Of a stretch of DNA of 64,000 nucleotides, positions 1 to 11,958 are shown one piece after another (the first letter of the stretch is position 1; each line of letters begins with the position of its first letter). The stretch spans positions 1,674,001 through 1,738,000 of the forward strand of contig CAUVYP010000579.1 of NCBI GenBank assembly GCA_963556195.1, given 5' to 3'. Under the pieces are notes generated by a model, which searched no databases, was not told where the DNA came from, and saw nothing but the letters and a program-made list of their open reading frames with translations. Source of the DNA: Sepiola atlantica (Eukaryota; Mollusca; Cephalopoda; Sepiida; Sepiolidae). Position numbers and translations under genes: made by a program.

Positions 1-54
1 ATAAATGTGGAAGTTATAAACACAAGCGATATCAACTTAAAATCGCACTAAATT
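1..54. repeat. Truncated monomer at left window edge
   Basis: These are bases 133-186 of a monomer. Base 155 is C (aacacaagc) and base 169 is T (aacttaaaa), so the tail is E-like or J-like. The cut is the window edge, not an array boundary. Confidence 0.95.
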
Positions 55-240
55 TTGTTGATGTTTTGCGTATTCAGTTTGTATCGACATATCTCCGGGA
101 GTACAAGAGCTGAACTTCTGAAACTTGGTACTTCAGTAGAAAATGTGTGTCCGCTAATGTCTGCAAAGTTTCGGAGCACAATTCTTATAAATGTGGAAGT
201 TATTAACAAAAGACCTATCAACTTTAAATCGCACTAAATT
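55..240. repeat. Class A monomer (type copy)
   Basis: Class A has G at base 119 (tttcgg), acc at bases 159-161 (aaaagacctatc) and T at base 171 (aactttaaa). It starts most HOR blocks and is usually followed by class B. Its tail is linked to a T at base 6 of the next copy (ttgttt instead of ttgttg). In the right half of the window its end is often also changed to taaagtttg. Confidence 0.93.
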
Positions 241-426
241 TTGTTTATGTTTTGCGTATTCAGTTTGTATCGACATATCTCCGGGAGTACAAGAGCTGAA
301 CTTCTGAGACTTCGTACATCAGTAGAAAATGTGTGTCCGCTATTGTCTGCAAAGTTTCGGAGCACAATTCTCATAAATGTGGAAGTTATAAACAAAAGCG
401 ATATCAACTTAAAATCGCACTAAATT
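241..426. repeat. Class B monomer (type copy)
   Basis: Class B has T at base 6, C at 73 and A at 78 (cttcgtacatc instead of cttggtacttc), T at 103 (ctattgtctg), G at 119 and C at 132 (attctcataaa). Class B almost always follows A or Aw. A sub-variant with gcgatttcaac in the tail occurs at 8611, 18283, 21444, 24420, 25350, 28696 and 33345. Another with aaccaaagc occurs at 56221, 59011, 61987 and 63289. Confidence 0.93.
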
Positions 427-612
427 TTGTTGATGTTTTGCGTATTCAGTTTGTATCGACATATCTCCAGGAGTACAAGAGCTGAACTTCTGAAACTTGG
501 TACTTCAGTAGAAAATGTGTGTCCGCTAATGTCTGCAAAGTTTCGGAGCACAATTCTTATAAATGTGAAAGTTATTAACACAAGCGATATACCTTTTAAA
601 TCGCACTAAATT

Positions 613-798
613 TTGTTGATGTTTTGCGTATTCAGTTTGTATCGACATATCTCCGGGAGTACAAGAGCTGAACTTCTGAAACTTGGTACTTCAGTAGAAA
701 ATGTGTGTCCGCTAATGTCTGCAAAGTTTCAGAGCACAATTCTTATAAATGTGGAAGTTATAAACAAAAGCGATATCAACTTAAAATCGCACTAAATT
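613..798. repeat. Class D monomer (type copy)
   Basis: Class D has A at base 119 (tttcagagc), CT at 130-131 (attcttata), A at 155 (aacaaaagc) and T at 169 (aacttaaaa). It occurs in both halves of the window. A right-half variant has ctgctgaaa instead of cttctgaaa. A further variant with gcagaactgc and tttgtacttta occurs at 40599, 44877, 46365, 50642 and 52130. Confidence 0.93.
675..733. repeat. 10-bp inverted repeat within a class D monomer (type copy)
   Basis: The left arm tctgaaactt (675-684, bases 63-72) and right arm aagtttcaga (724-733, bases 112-121) are perfect reverse complements, 39 bases apart. The dyad is intact in copies with A at base 119 (D, E, F, G, H, J). In A, B and C, the G at base 119 breaks one pair. 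A cruciform or RNA stem is possible but unproven. Confidence 0.75.
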
Positions 799-984
799 TT
801 GTTGATGTTTTGCGTATTCAGTTTGTATCGACATATCTCCGGGAGTACAAGAGCTGAACTTCTGAAACTTGGTACTTCAGTAGAAAATGTGTGTCCGCTA
901 ATGTCTGCAAAGTTTCAGAGCACAATTTGTATAAATGTGGAAGTTATAAACCCAAGCGATATCAACTTAAAATCGCACTAAATT

Positions 985-1170
985 TTGTTGATGTTTTGCG
1001 TATTCAGTTTGTATCGACATATCTCCGGGAGTACAAGAGCTGAACTTCTGAAACTTGGTACTTCAGTAGAAAATGTGTGGCCGCTAATGTCTGCAAAGTT
1101 TCGGAGCACAATTCTTATAAATGTGGAAGTTATTAACAAAAGACCTATCAACTTTAAATCGCACTAAATT
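985..1170. repeat. Class Aw monomer (type copy)
   Basis: Class Aw is class A with G at base 96 (gtgtggccgc instead of gtgtgtccgc). Twelve copies start at 985, 4519, 6937, 8425, 18097, 21258, 24234, 25164, 28510, 30556, 33159 and 35205. All lie left of the 36-kb boundary. The copy at 25164 has aatgattggcc instead. Confidence 0.92.
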
Positions 1171-1356
1171 TTGTTGATGTTTTGCGTATTCAGTTTGTAT
1201 CGACATATCTCCGGGAGTACAAGAGCTGAACTTCTGAAACTTCGTACATCAGTAGAAAATGTGTGTCCGCTATTGTCTGCAAAGTTTCGGAGCACAATTC
1301 TCATAAATGTGGAAGTTATAAACAAAAGCGATATCAACTTAAAATCGCACTAAATT

Positions 1357-1542
1357 TTGTTGATGTTTTGCGTATTCAGTTTGTATCGACATATCTCCGG
1401 GAGTACAAGAGCTGAACTTCTGAAACTTGGTACTTCAGTAGAAAATGTGTGTCCGCTAATGTCTGCAAAGTTTCGGAGCACAATTCTTATAAATGTGAAA
1501 GTTATTAACACAAGCGATATACCTTTTAAATCGCACTAAATT
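1357..1542. repeat. Class C monomer (type copy)
   Basis: Class C has G at base 119, A at 142 (aatgtgaaag) and atacctttt at bases 163-171. It usually follows B. In the right half it also alternates with D. A sub-variant with ggaggtcaattc around base 120 occurs only in the right half, in ten copies: 40413, 44691, 46179, 50456, 51944, 56965, 58453, 60127, 61243 and 62731. Confidence 0.93.
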
Positions 1543-1728
1543 TTGTTGATGTTTTGCGTATTCAGTTTGTATCGACATATCTCCGGGAGTACAAGAGCTG
1601 AACTTCTGAAACTTGGTACTTCAGTAGAAAATGTGTGTCCGCTAATGTCTGCAAAGTTTCAGAGCACAATTCTTATAAATGTGTAAGTTATAAACAAAAG
1701 CGATATCAACTTAAAATCGCACTAAATT
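1543..1728. repeat. Class D monomer with in-frame stop (19-mer copy 1)
   Basis: aatgtggaag has become aatgtgtaag by a G to T change at 1684. The sister copy 3534 bp on, at 5077-5262, has the same change at 5218. It was therefore present before the 19-mer duplicated and is tolerated. Confidence 0.92.
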
Positions 1729-3216
1729 TTGTTGATGTTTTGCGTATTCAGTTTGTATCGACATATCTCCGGGAGTACAAGAGCTGAACTTCTGAAACTT
1801 GGTACTTCAGTAGAAAATGTGTGTCCGCTAATGTCTGCAAAGTTTCAGAGCACAATTCTTATAAATGTGGAAGTTATAAACAAAAGCGATATCAACTTAA
1901 AATCGCACTAAATTTTGTTGATGTTTTGCGTATTCAGTTTGTATCGACATATCCCCGGGAGTACAGAAGCTGAACTTCTGAAACTTGGTACTTCAGTAGA
2001 AAATGTGTGTCCGCTAATGTCTGCAAAGTTTCAGAGCACAATTCTTATAAATGTGGAAGTTATAAACACAAGCGATATCAACATAAAATCGCACTAAATT
2101 TTGTTGATGTTTTGCGTATTCAGTTTGTATCGACATATCTCCGGGAGTACAGAAGCTGAACTTCTGAAACTTGGTACTTCAGTAGAAAATGTGTGTCCGC
2201 TAATGTCTGCAAAGTTTCAGAGACCAATTCTTATAAATTTGGAAGTTATAAACACAAGCGATATCAACATAAAATCGCACTAAATTTTGTTGATGTTTTG
2301 CGTATTCAGTTTGTATCGACATATCTCCGGGAGTACAAGAGCTGAACTTCTGAAACTTGGTACTTCAGTAGAAAATGTGTGTCCGCTAATGTCTGCAAAG
2401 TTTCGGAGCACAATTCTTATAAATGTGGAAGTTATTAACAAAAGACCTATCAACTTTAAATCGCACTAAATTTTGTTTATGTTTTGCGTATTCAGTTTGT
2501 ATCGACATATCTCCGGGAGTACAAGAGCTGAACTTCTGAGACTTCGTACATCAGTAGAAAATGTGTGTCCGCTATTGTCTGCAAAGTTTCGGAGCACAAT
2601 TCTCATAAATGTGGAAGTTATAAACAAAAGCGATATCAACTTAAAATCGCACTAAATTTTGTTGATGTTTTGCGTATTCAGTTTGTATCGACATATCTCC
2701 GGGAGTACAAGAGCTGAACTTCTGAAACTTGGTACTTCAGTAGAAAATGTGTGTCCGCTAATGTCTGCAAAGTTTCGGAGCACAATTCTTATAAATGTGA
2801 AAGTTATTAACACAAGCGATATACCTTTTAAATCGCACTAAATTTTGTTGATGTTTTGCGTATTCAGTTTGTATCGACATATCTCCGGGAGTACAAGAGC
2901 TGAACTTCTGAAACTTGGTACTTCAGTAGAAAATGTGTGTCCGCTAATGTCTGCAAAATTTCAGAGCACAATTTGTATAAATGTGGAAGTTATAAACACA
3001 AGCGATATCAACTTAAAATCGCACTAAATTTTGTTGATGTTTTGCGTATTCAGTTTGTATCGACATATCTCCGGGAGTACAAGAGCTGAACTTCTGAAAC
3101 TTGGTACTTCAGTAGAAAATGTGTGTCCGCTAATGTCTGCAAAGTTTCAGAGCACAATTCTTATAAATGTGGAAGTTATAAACAAAAGCGATATCAACTT
3201 AAAATCGCACTAAATT

Positions 3217-3402
3217 TTGTTGATGTTTTGCGTATTCAGTTTGTATCGACATATCTCCGGGAGTACAAGAGCTGAACTTCTGAAACTTGGTACTTCAGTA
3301 GAAAATGTGTGTCCGCTAATGTCTGCAAAGTTTCAGAGCACAATTTGTATAAATGTGGAAGTTATAAACACAAGCGATATCAACTTAAAATCGCACTAAA
3401 TT
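3217..3402. repeat. Class E monomer (type copy)
   Basis: Class E has A at base 119, TG at 130-131 (atttgtataaa), C at 155 (aacacaagc) and T at 169. It commonly follows D. Two copies, at 799 and 4333, have aacccaagc; they lie exactly 3534 bp apart and mark the 19-mer duplication. Confidence 0.92.
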
Positions 3403-3588
3403 TTGTTGATGTTTTGCGTATTCAGTTTGTATCGACATATCTCCGGGAGTACAAGAGCTGAACTTCTGAAACTTGGTACTTCAGTAGAAAATGTGTGTCC
3501 GCTAATGTCTGCAAAGTTTCAGAGCACAATTTGTATAAATGTGGAAGTTATAAACACAAGCGATATCAACTTAAAATCGCACTAAATT

Positions 3589-6500
3589 TTGTTGATGTTT
3601 TGCGTATTCAGTTTGTATCGACATATCTCCGGGAGTACAAGAGCTGAACTTCTGAAACTTGGTACTTCAGTAGAAAATGTGTGTCCGCTAATGTCTGCAA
3701 AGTTTCGGAGCACAATTCTTATAAATGTGGAAGTTATTAACAAAAGACCTATCAACTTTAAATCGCACTAAATTTTGTTTATGTTTTGCGTATTCAGTTT
3801 GTATCGACATATCTCCGGGAGTACAAGAGCTGAACTTCTGAGACTTCGTACATCAGTAGAAAATGTGTGTCCGCTATTGTCTGCAAAGTTTCGGAGCACA
3901 ATTCTCATAAATGTGGAAGTTATAAACAAAAGCGATATCAACTTAAAATCGCACTAAATTTTGTTGATGTTTTGCGTATTCAGTTTGTATCGACATATCT
4001 CCGGGAGTACAAGAGCTGAACTTCTGAAACTTGGTACTTCAGTAGAAAATGTGTGTCCGATAATGTCTGCAAAGTTTCGGAGCACAATTCTTATAAATGT
4101 GAAAGTTATTAACACAAGCGATATACCTTTTAAATCGCACTAAATTTTGTTGATGTTTTGCGTATTCAGTTTGTATCGACATATCTCCGGGAGTACAAGA
4201 GCTGAACTTCTGAAACTTGGTACTTCAGTAGAAAATGTGTGTCCGCTAATGTCTGCAAAGTTTCAGAGCACAATTCTTATAAATGTGGAAGTTATAAACA
4301 AAAGCGATATCAACTTAAAATCGCACTAAATTTTGTTGATGTTTTGCGTATTCAGTTTGTATCGACATATCTCCGGGAGTACAAGAGCTGAACTTCTGAA
4401 ACTTGGTACTTCAGTAGAAAATGTGTGTCCGCTAATGTCTGCAAAGTTTCAGAGCACAATTTGTATAAATGTGGAAGTTATAAACCCAAGCGATATCAAC
4501 TTAAAATCGCACTAAATTTTGTTGATGTTTTGCGTATTCAGTTTGTATCGACATATCTCCGGGAGTACAAGAGCTGAACTTCTGAAACTTGGTACTTCAG
4601 TAGAAAATGTGTGGCCGCTAATGTCTGCAAAGTTTCGGAGCACAATTCTTATAAATGTGGAAGTTATTAACAAAAGACCTATCAACTTTAAATCGCACTA
4701 AATTTTGTTGATGTTTTGCGTATTCAGTTTGTATCGACATATCTCCGGGAATACAAGAGCTGAACTTCTGAAACTTCGTACATCAGTAGAAAATGTGTGT
4801 CCGCTATTGTCTGCAAAGTTTCGGAGCACAATTCTCATAAATGTGGAAGTTATAAACAAAAGCGATATCAACTTAAAATCGCACTAAATTTTGTTGATGT
4901 TTTGCGTATTCAGTTTGTATCGACATATCTCCGGGAGTACAAGAGCTGAACTTCTGAAACTTGGTACTTCAGTAGAAAATGTGTGTCCGCTAATGTCTGC
5001 AAAGTTTCGGAGCACAATTCTTATAAATGTGAAAGTTATTAACACAAGCGATATACCTTTTAAATCGCACTAAATTTTGTTGATGTTTTGCGTATTCAGT
5101 TTGTATCGACATATCTCCGGGAGTACAAGAGCTGAACTTCTGAAACTTGGTACTTCAGTAGAAAATGTGTGTCCGCTAATGTCTGCAAAGTTTCAGAGCA
5201 CAATTCTTATAAATGTGTAAGTTATAAACAAAAGCGATATCAACTTAAAATCGCACTAAATTTTGTTGATGTTTTGCGTATTCAGTTTGTATCGACATAT
5301 CTCCGGGAGTACAAGAGCTGAACTTCTGAAACTTGGTACTTCAGTAGAAAATGTGTGTCCGCTAATGTCTGCAAAGTTTCAGAGCACAATTCTTATAAAT
5401 GTGGAAGTTATAAACAAAAGCGATATCAACTTAAAATCGCACTAAATTTTGTTGATGTTTTGCGTATTCAGTTTGTATCGACATATCCCCGGGAGTACAG
5501 AAGCTGAACTTCTGAAACTTGGTACTTCAGTAGAAAATGTGTGTCCGCTAATGTCTGCAAAGTTTCAGAGCACAATTCTTATAAATGTGGAAGTTATAAA
5601 CACAAGCGATATCAACATAAAATCGCACTAAATTTTGTTGATGTTTTGCGTATTCAGTTTGTATCGACATATCTCCGGGAGTACAGAAGCTGAACTTCTG
5701 AAACTTGGTACTTCAGTAGAAAATGTGTGTCCGCTAATGTCTGCAAAGTTTCAGAGACCAATTCTTATAAATGTGGAAGTTATAAACACAAGCGATATCA
5801 ACATAAAATCGCACTAAATTTTGTTGATGTTTTGCGTATTCAGTTTGTATCGACATATCTCCGGGAGTACAAGAGCTGAACTTCTGAAACTTGGTACTTC
5901 AGTAGAAAATGTGTGTCCGCTAATGTCTGCAAAGTTTCGGAGCACAATTCTTATAAATGTGGAAGTTATTAACAAAAGACCTATCAACTTTAAATCGCAC
6001 TAAATTTTGTTTATGTTTTGCGTATTCAGTTTGTATCGACATATCTCCGGGAGTACAAGAGCTGAACTTCTGAGACTTCGTACATCAGTAGAAAATGTGT
6101 GTCCGCTATTGTCTGCAAAGTTTCGGAGCACAATTCTCATAAATGTGGAAGTTATAAACAAAAGCGATATCAACTTAAAATCGCACTAAATTTTGTTGAT
6201 GTTTTGCGTATTCAGTTTGTATCGACATATCTCCGGGAGTACAAGAGCTGAACTTCTGAAACTTGGTACTTCAGTAGAAAATGTGTGTCCGCTAATGTCT
6301 GCAAAGTTTCGGAGCACAATTCTTATAAATGTGAAAGTTATTAACACAAGCGATATACCTTTTAAATCGCACTAAATTTTGTTGATGTTTTGCGTATTCA
6401 GTTTGTATCGACATATCTCCGGGAGTACAAGAGCTGAACTTCTGAAACTTGGTACTTCAGTAGAAAATGTGTGTCCGCTAATGTCTGCAAAATTTCAGAG

Positions 6501-6918
6501 CACAATTTGTATAAATGTGGAAGTTATAAACACAAGCGATATCAACTTAAAATCGCACTAAATTTTGTTGATGTTTTGCGTATTCAGTTTGTATCGACAT
6601 ATCTCCGGGAGTACAAGAGCTGAACTTCTGAAACTTGGTACTTCAGTAGAAAATGTGTGTCCGCTAATGTCTGCAAAGTTTCAGAGCACAATTCTTATAA
6701 ATGTGGAAGTTATAAACAAAAGCGATATCAACTTAAAATCGCACTAAATTTTGTTGATGTTTTGCGTATTCAGTTTGTATCGACATATCTCCGGGAGTAC
6801 AAGAGCTGAACTTCTGAAACTTGGTACTTCAGTAGAAAATGTGTGTCCGCTAATGTCTGCAAAGTTTCAGAGCACAATTTGTATAAATGTGGAAGTTATA
6901 AACACAAGCGATATCAAC
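3589..6918. repeat. 19-mer HOR, copy 2 (about 18 monomers)
   Basis: This repeats the order and private markers of 55-3588. I found only four differences that alter the conceptual translation over the matched 18 monomers: near 472 versus 4006, at about 4060 (ccgataatg), near 4750 (gggaatac) and near 2238 (aaatttgg, copy 1 only). Homology ends in the monomer at 6751, whose base 169 is A where copy 1 has T; the next monomer is Aw where copy 1 has E. Confidence 0.88.
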
Positions 6919-6936
6919 ATAAAATCGCACTAAATT

Positions 6937-9354
6937 TTGTTGATGTTTTGCGTATTCAGTTTGTATCGACATATCTCCGGGTGTACAAGAGCTGAACTTC
7001 TGAAACTTGGTACTTCAGTAGAAAATGTGTGGCCGCTAATGTCTGCAAAGTTTCGGAGCACAATTCTTATAAATGTGGAAGTTATTAACAAAAGACCAAT
7101 CAACATTAAATCGCACTAAATTTTGTTTATGTTTTGCGTATTCAGTTTGTATCGACATATCTCCGGGAGTACAAGAGCTGAACTTCTGAAACTTCGTACA
7201 TCAGTAGAAAATGTGTGTCCGCTATTGTCTGCAAAGTTTCGGAGCACAATTCTCATAAATGTGGAAGTTATAAACACAAGCGATATCAACTTAAAATCGC
7301 ACTAAATTTTGTTGATGTTTTGCGTATTCAGTTTGTATCGACATATCTCCGGGAGTACAAGAGCTGAACTTCTGAAACTTGGTACTTCAGTAGAAAATGT
7401 GTGTCCGCTAATGTCTGCAAAGTTTCGGAGCACAATTCTTATAAATGTGAAAGTTATTAACACAAGCGATATACCTTTTAAATCGCACTAAATTTTGTTG
7501 ATGTTTTGCGTATTCAGTTTGTATCGACATATCTCCGGGAGTACAAGAGCTGAACTTCTGAAACTTGGTACTTCAGTAGAAAATGTGTGTCCGCTAATGT
7601 CTGCAAAGTTTCAGAGCACAATTCTTATAAATGTGGAAGTTATAAACACAAGCGATATCAACATAAAATCGCACTAAATTTTGTTGATGTTTTGCGTATT
7701 CAGTTTGTATCGACATATCTCCGGGAGTACAAGAGCTGAACTTCTGAAACTTGGTACTTCAGTAGAAAATGTGTGTCCGCTAATGTCTGCAAAGTTTCGG
7801 AGCACAATTCTTATAAATGTGGAAGTTATTAACAAAAGACCTATCAACTTTAAATCGCACTAAATTTTGTTTATGTTTTGCGTATTCAGTTTGTATCGAC
7901 ATATCTCCGGGAGTACAAGAGCTGAACTTCTGAAACTTCGTACATCAGTAGAAAATGTGTGTCCGCTATTGTCTGCAAAGTTTCGGAGCACAATTCTCAT
8001 AAATGTTGAAGTTATTAACACAAGCGATATACCTTTTAAATCGCACTAAATTTTGTTGATGTTTTGCGTATTCAGTTTGTATCGACATATCTCCGGGAGT
8101 ACAAGAGCTGAACTTCTGAAACTTGGTACTTCAGTAGAAAATGTGTGTCCGCTAATGTCTGCAAAGTTTCGGAGCACAATTCTTATAAATCTGAAAGTTA
8201 TTAACACAAGCGATATACCTTTTAAATCGCACTAAATTTTGTTGATGTTTTGCGTATTCAGTTTGTATCGACATATCTCCGGGAGTACAAGAGCTGAACT
8301 TCTGAAACTTGGTACTTCAGTAGAAAATGTGTGTTCGCTAATGTCTGCAAAGTTTCAGAGCACAATTTGTATAAATGTGGAAGTTATAAACACAAGCGAT
8401 ATCAACATAAAATCGCACTAAATTTTGTTGATGTTTTGCGTATTCAGTTTGTATCGACATATCTCCGGGAGTACAAGAGCTGAACTTCTGAAACTTGGTA
8501 CTTCAGTAGAAAATGTGTGGCCGCTAATGTCTGCAAAGTTTCGGAGCACAATTCTTATAAATGTGGAAGTTATTAACAAAAGACCTATCAACTTTAAATC
8601 GCACTAAATTTTGTTTATGTTTTGCGTATTCAGTTTGTATCGACATATCTCCGGGAGTACAAGAGCTGAACTTCTGAAACTTCGTACATCAGTAGAAAAT
8701 GTGTGTCCGCTATTGTCTGCAAAGTTTCGGAGCACAATTCTCATAAATGTGGAAGTTATAAACAAAAGCGATTTCAACTTAAAATCGCACTAAATTTTGT
8801 TGATGTTTTGCGTATTCAGTTTGTATCGACATATCTCCGGGAGTACAAGAGCTGAACTTCTGAAACTTGGTACTTCAGTAGAAAATGTGTGTCCGCTAAT
8901 GTCTGCAAAGTTTCGGAGCACAATTCTTATAAATGTGAAAGTTATTAACACAAGCGATATACTTTTTAAATCGCACTAAATTTTGTTGATGTTTTGCGTA
9001 TTCAGTTTGTATCGACATATCTCCGGGAGTACAAGAGCTGAACTTCTGAAACTTGGTACTTCAGTAGAAAATGTGTGTCCGCTAATGTCTGCAAAGTTTC
9101 AGAGCACAATTCTTATAAATGTGGAAGTTATAAACAAAAGCGATATCAACTTAAAATCGCACTAAATTTTGTTGATGTTTTGCGTATTCAGTTTGTATCG
9201 ACATATCTCCGGGAGTACAGAAGCTGAACTTCTGAAACTTGGTACTTCAGTAAAAAATGTGTGTCCGCTAATGTCTGCAAAGTTTCGGAGCACAATTCTT
9301 ATAAATGTGGAAGTTATAAACACAAGCGATATCAACATAAAATCGCACTAAATT
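6937..9354. repeat. Short HOR blocks (4-mer, 4-mer, 5-mer)
   Basis: Order: Aw B C G | A B C F | Aw B C D G. This differs from its neighbours in lacking the D-E-D-F run. The monomer at 7867 is a B whose tail is C-like (bases 163-171). The monomer at 6937 has ccgggtgtac and aagaccaatc, both private. Confidence 0.88.
7495..7680. repeat. Class G monomer (type copy)
   Basis: Class G has A at base 119, CT at 130-131, C at 155 and A at 169. Ten copies carry a further change at bases 52-53 (acagaagctg instead of acaagagctg): 1915, 2101, 5449, 5635, 9169, 18841, 21816, 25907, 29254 and 33903. The copy at 9169 has G at base 119. Class G is confined to the left half; the last copy starts at 35019. Confidence 0.92.
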
Positions 9355-10656
9355 TTGTTGATGTTTTGCGTATTCAGTTTGTATCGACATATCTCCGGGA
9401 GTACAAGAGCTGAACTTCTGAAACTTGGTACTTCAGTAGAAAATGTGTGTCCGCTAATGTCTGCAAAGTTTCGGAGCACAATTCTTATAAATGTGGAAGT
9501 TATTAACAAAAGACCTATCAACTTTAAATCGCACTAAATTTTGTTTATGTTTTGCGTATTCAGTTTGTATCGACATATCTCCGGGAGTACAAGAGCTGAA
9601 CTTCTGAAACTTCGTACATCAGTAGAAAATGTGTGTCCGCTATTGTCTGCAAAGTTTCGGAGCACAATTCTCATAAATGTGGAAGTTATTAACAAAAGCG
9701 ATATCAACTTAAAATCGCACTAAATTTTGTTGATGTTTTGCGTATTCAGTTTGTATCGACATATCTCCGGGAGTACAAGAGCTGAACTTCTGAAACTTGG
9801 TACTTCAGTAGAAAATGTGTGTCCGCTAATGTCTGCAAAGTTTCGGAGCACAATTCTTATAAATGTGAAAGTTATTAACACAAGCGATATACCTTTTAAA
9901 TCGCACTAAATTTTGTTGATGTTTTGCGTATTCAGTTTGTATCGACATATCTCCGGGAGTACAAGAGCTGAACTTCTGAAACTTGGTACTTCAGTAGAAA
10001 ATGTGTGTCCGCTAATGTCTGCAAAGTTTCAGAGCACAATTCTTATAAATGTGGAAGTTATAAACAAAAGCGATATCAACTTAAAATCGCACTAAATTTT
10101 GTTGATGTTTTGCGTATTCAGTTTGTATCGACATATCTCCGGGAGTACAAGAGCTGAACTTCTGAAACTTGGTACTTCAGTAGAAAATGTGTGTCCGCTA
10201 ATGTCTGCAAAGTTTCAGAGCACAATTTGTATAAATGTGGAAGTTATAAACACAAGCGATATCAACTTAAAATCGCACTAAATTTTGTTGATGTTTTGCG
10301 TATTCAGTTTGTATCGACATATCTCCGGGAGTACAAGAGCTGAACTTCTGAAACTTGGTACTTCAGTAGAAAATGTGTGTCCGCTAATGTCTGCAAAGTT
10401 TCAGAGCACAATTCTTATAAATGTGGAAGTTATAAACAAAAGCGATATCAACTTAAAATCGCACTAAATTTTGTTGATGTTTTGCGTATTCAGTTTGTAT
10501 CGACATATCTCCGGGAGTACAAGAGCTGAACTTCTGAAACTTGGTACTTCAGTAGAAAATGTGTGTCCGCTAATGTCTGCAAAGTTTCAGAGCACAATTT
10601 GTATAAATGGTGAAGTTATAAACACAAGCGATATCAACATAAAATCGCACTAAATT
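8425..10656. repeat. 12-mer block, instance 1
   Basis: Order: Aw B C D G A B C D E D F. Linked markers are gcgatttcaac in the B, gatactttt in the C and a G with both acagaagctg and agtaaaaaatg. The same string with the same markers recurs at 18097 and 25164, and lacking the D at 21258. It overlaps the 7-mer at 9355-10656. Confidence 0.88.
9355..10656. repeat. 7-mer HOR unit (A B C D E D F)
   Basis: This 1302-bp unit recurs at 10657, 13633, 19027, 22002 and 26093. Variants with H for the second D occur at 11959 and 14935, and one with G at 16795. It is the commonest building block of the left half. Confidence 0.88.
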
Positions 10657-11772
10657 TTGTTGATGTTTTGCGTATTCAGTTTGTATCGACATATCTCCGG
10701 GAGTACAAGAGCTGAACTTCTGAAACTTGGTACTTCAGTAGAAAATGTGTGTCCGCTAATGTCTGCAAAGTTTCGGAGCACAATTCTTATAAATGTGGAA
10801 GTTATTAACAAAAGACCTATCAACTTTAAATCGCACTAAATTTTGTTTATGTTTTGCGTATTCAGTTTGTATCGACATATCTCCGGGAGTACAAGAGCTG
10901 AACTTCTGAAACTTCGTAAATCAGTAGAAAATGTGTGTCCGCTATTGTCTGCAAAGTTTCGGAGCACAATTCTCATAAATGTGGAAGTTATTAACAAAAG
11001 CGATATCAACTTAAAATCGCACTAAATTTTGTTGATGTTTTGCGTATTCAGTTTGTATCGACATATCTCCGGGAGTACAAGAGCTGAACTTCTGAAACTT
11101 GGTACTTCAGTAGAAAATGTGTGTCCGCTAATGTCTGCAAAGTTTCGGAGCACAATTCTTATAAATGTGAAAGTTATTAACACAAGCGATATACCTTTTA
11201 AATCGCACTAAATTTTGTTGATGTTTTGCGTATTCAGTTTGTATCGACATATCTCCGGGAGTACAAGAGCTGAACTTCTGAAACTTGGTACTTCAGTAGA
11301 AAATGTGTGTCCGCTAATGTCTGCAAAGTTTCAGAGCACAATTCTTATAAATGTGGAAGTTATAAACAAAAGCGATATCAACTTAAAATCGCACTAAATT
11401 TTGTTGATGTTTTGCGTATTCAGTTTGTATCGACATATCTCCGGGAGTACAAGAGCTGAACTTCTGAAACTTGGTACTTCAGTAGAAAATGTGTGTCCGC
11501 TAATGTCTGCAAAGTTTCAGAGCACAATTTGTATAAATGTGGAAGTTATAAACACAAGCGATATCAACTTAAAATCGCACTAAATTTTGTTGATGTTTTG
11601 CGTATTCAGTTTGTATCGACATATCTCCGGGAGTACAAGAGCTGAACTTCTGAAACTTGGTACTTCAGTAGAAAATGTGTGTCCGCTAATGTCTGCAAAG
11701 TTTCAGAGCACAATTCTTATAAATGTGGAAGTTATAAACAAAAGCGATATCAACTTAAAATCGCACTAAATT

Positions 11773-11958
11773 TTGTTGATGTTTTGCGTATTCAGTTTGT
11801 ATCGACATATCTCCGGGAGTACAAGAGCTGAACTTCTGAAACTTGGTACTTCAGTAGAAAATGTGTGTCCGCTAATGTCTGCAAAGTTTCAGAGCACAAT
11901 TTGTATAAATGTGGAAGTTATAAACACAAGCGATATCAACATAAAATCGCACTAAATT
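11773..11958. repeat. Class F monomer (type copy)
   Basis: Class F is class E with A at base 169 (aacataaaatcgc). It closes most 7-mer blocks before the next A or Aw in the left half. The last copy starts at 32973; none is seen to the right of the 36-kb boundary. Confidence 0.92.

Larger units (their letters stand above)
55..3588. repeat. 19-mer HOR, copy 1 (3534 bp)
   Basis: Order: A B C D E | Aw B C D(stop) D G G | A B C E D E E. Private markers repeated 3534 bp downstream are aacccaagc in monomer 5, gtgtaag at 1681 in monomer 9, atccccggg at 1951 in monomer 11, cagagacca in monomer 12 and gcaaaattt in monomer 16. Confidence 0.9.

Noticed and set aside
39..186. tRNA, rRNA or other structured RNA gene hidden in the monomer
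   Set aside because: No A-box/B-box pattern, cloverleaf or rRNA-like segment was recognised; the only dyads are short.
55..237. 60-codon TTG-to-TAA frame in this and nearly every other monomer as a real small protein or multigene family
   Set aside because: Most class-defining changes alter residues, stops and frameshifts are carried along in duplications, no ribosome-binding or promoter context varies independently of the repeat, and the frame follows from a 186-bp unit divisible by three.
55..240. CENP-B box in the monomer
   Set aside because: The core pattern NTTCGNNNNANNCGGGN is not met. tttcggagca fits only the left half. The tcgacatatctccggg stretch has CG and CGGG two bases too far apart and lacks the required TTCG. 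No copy scanned by eye restores it.
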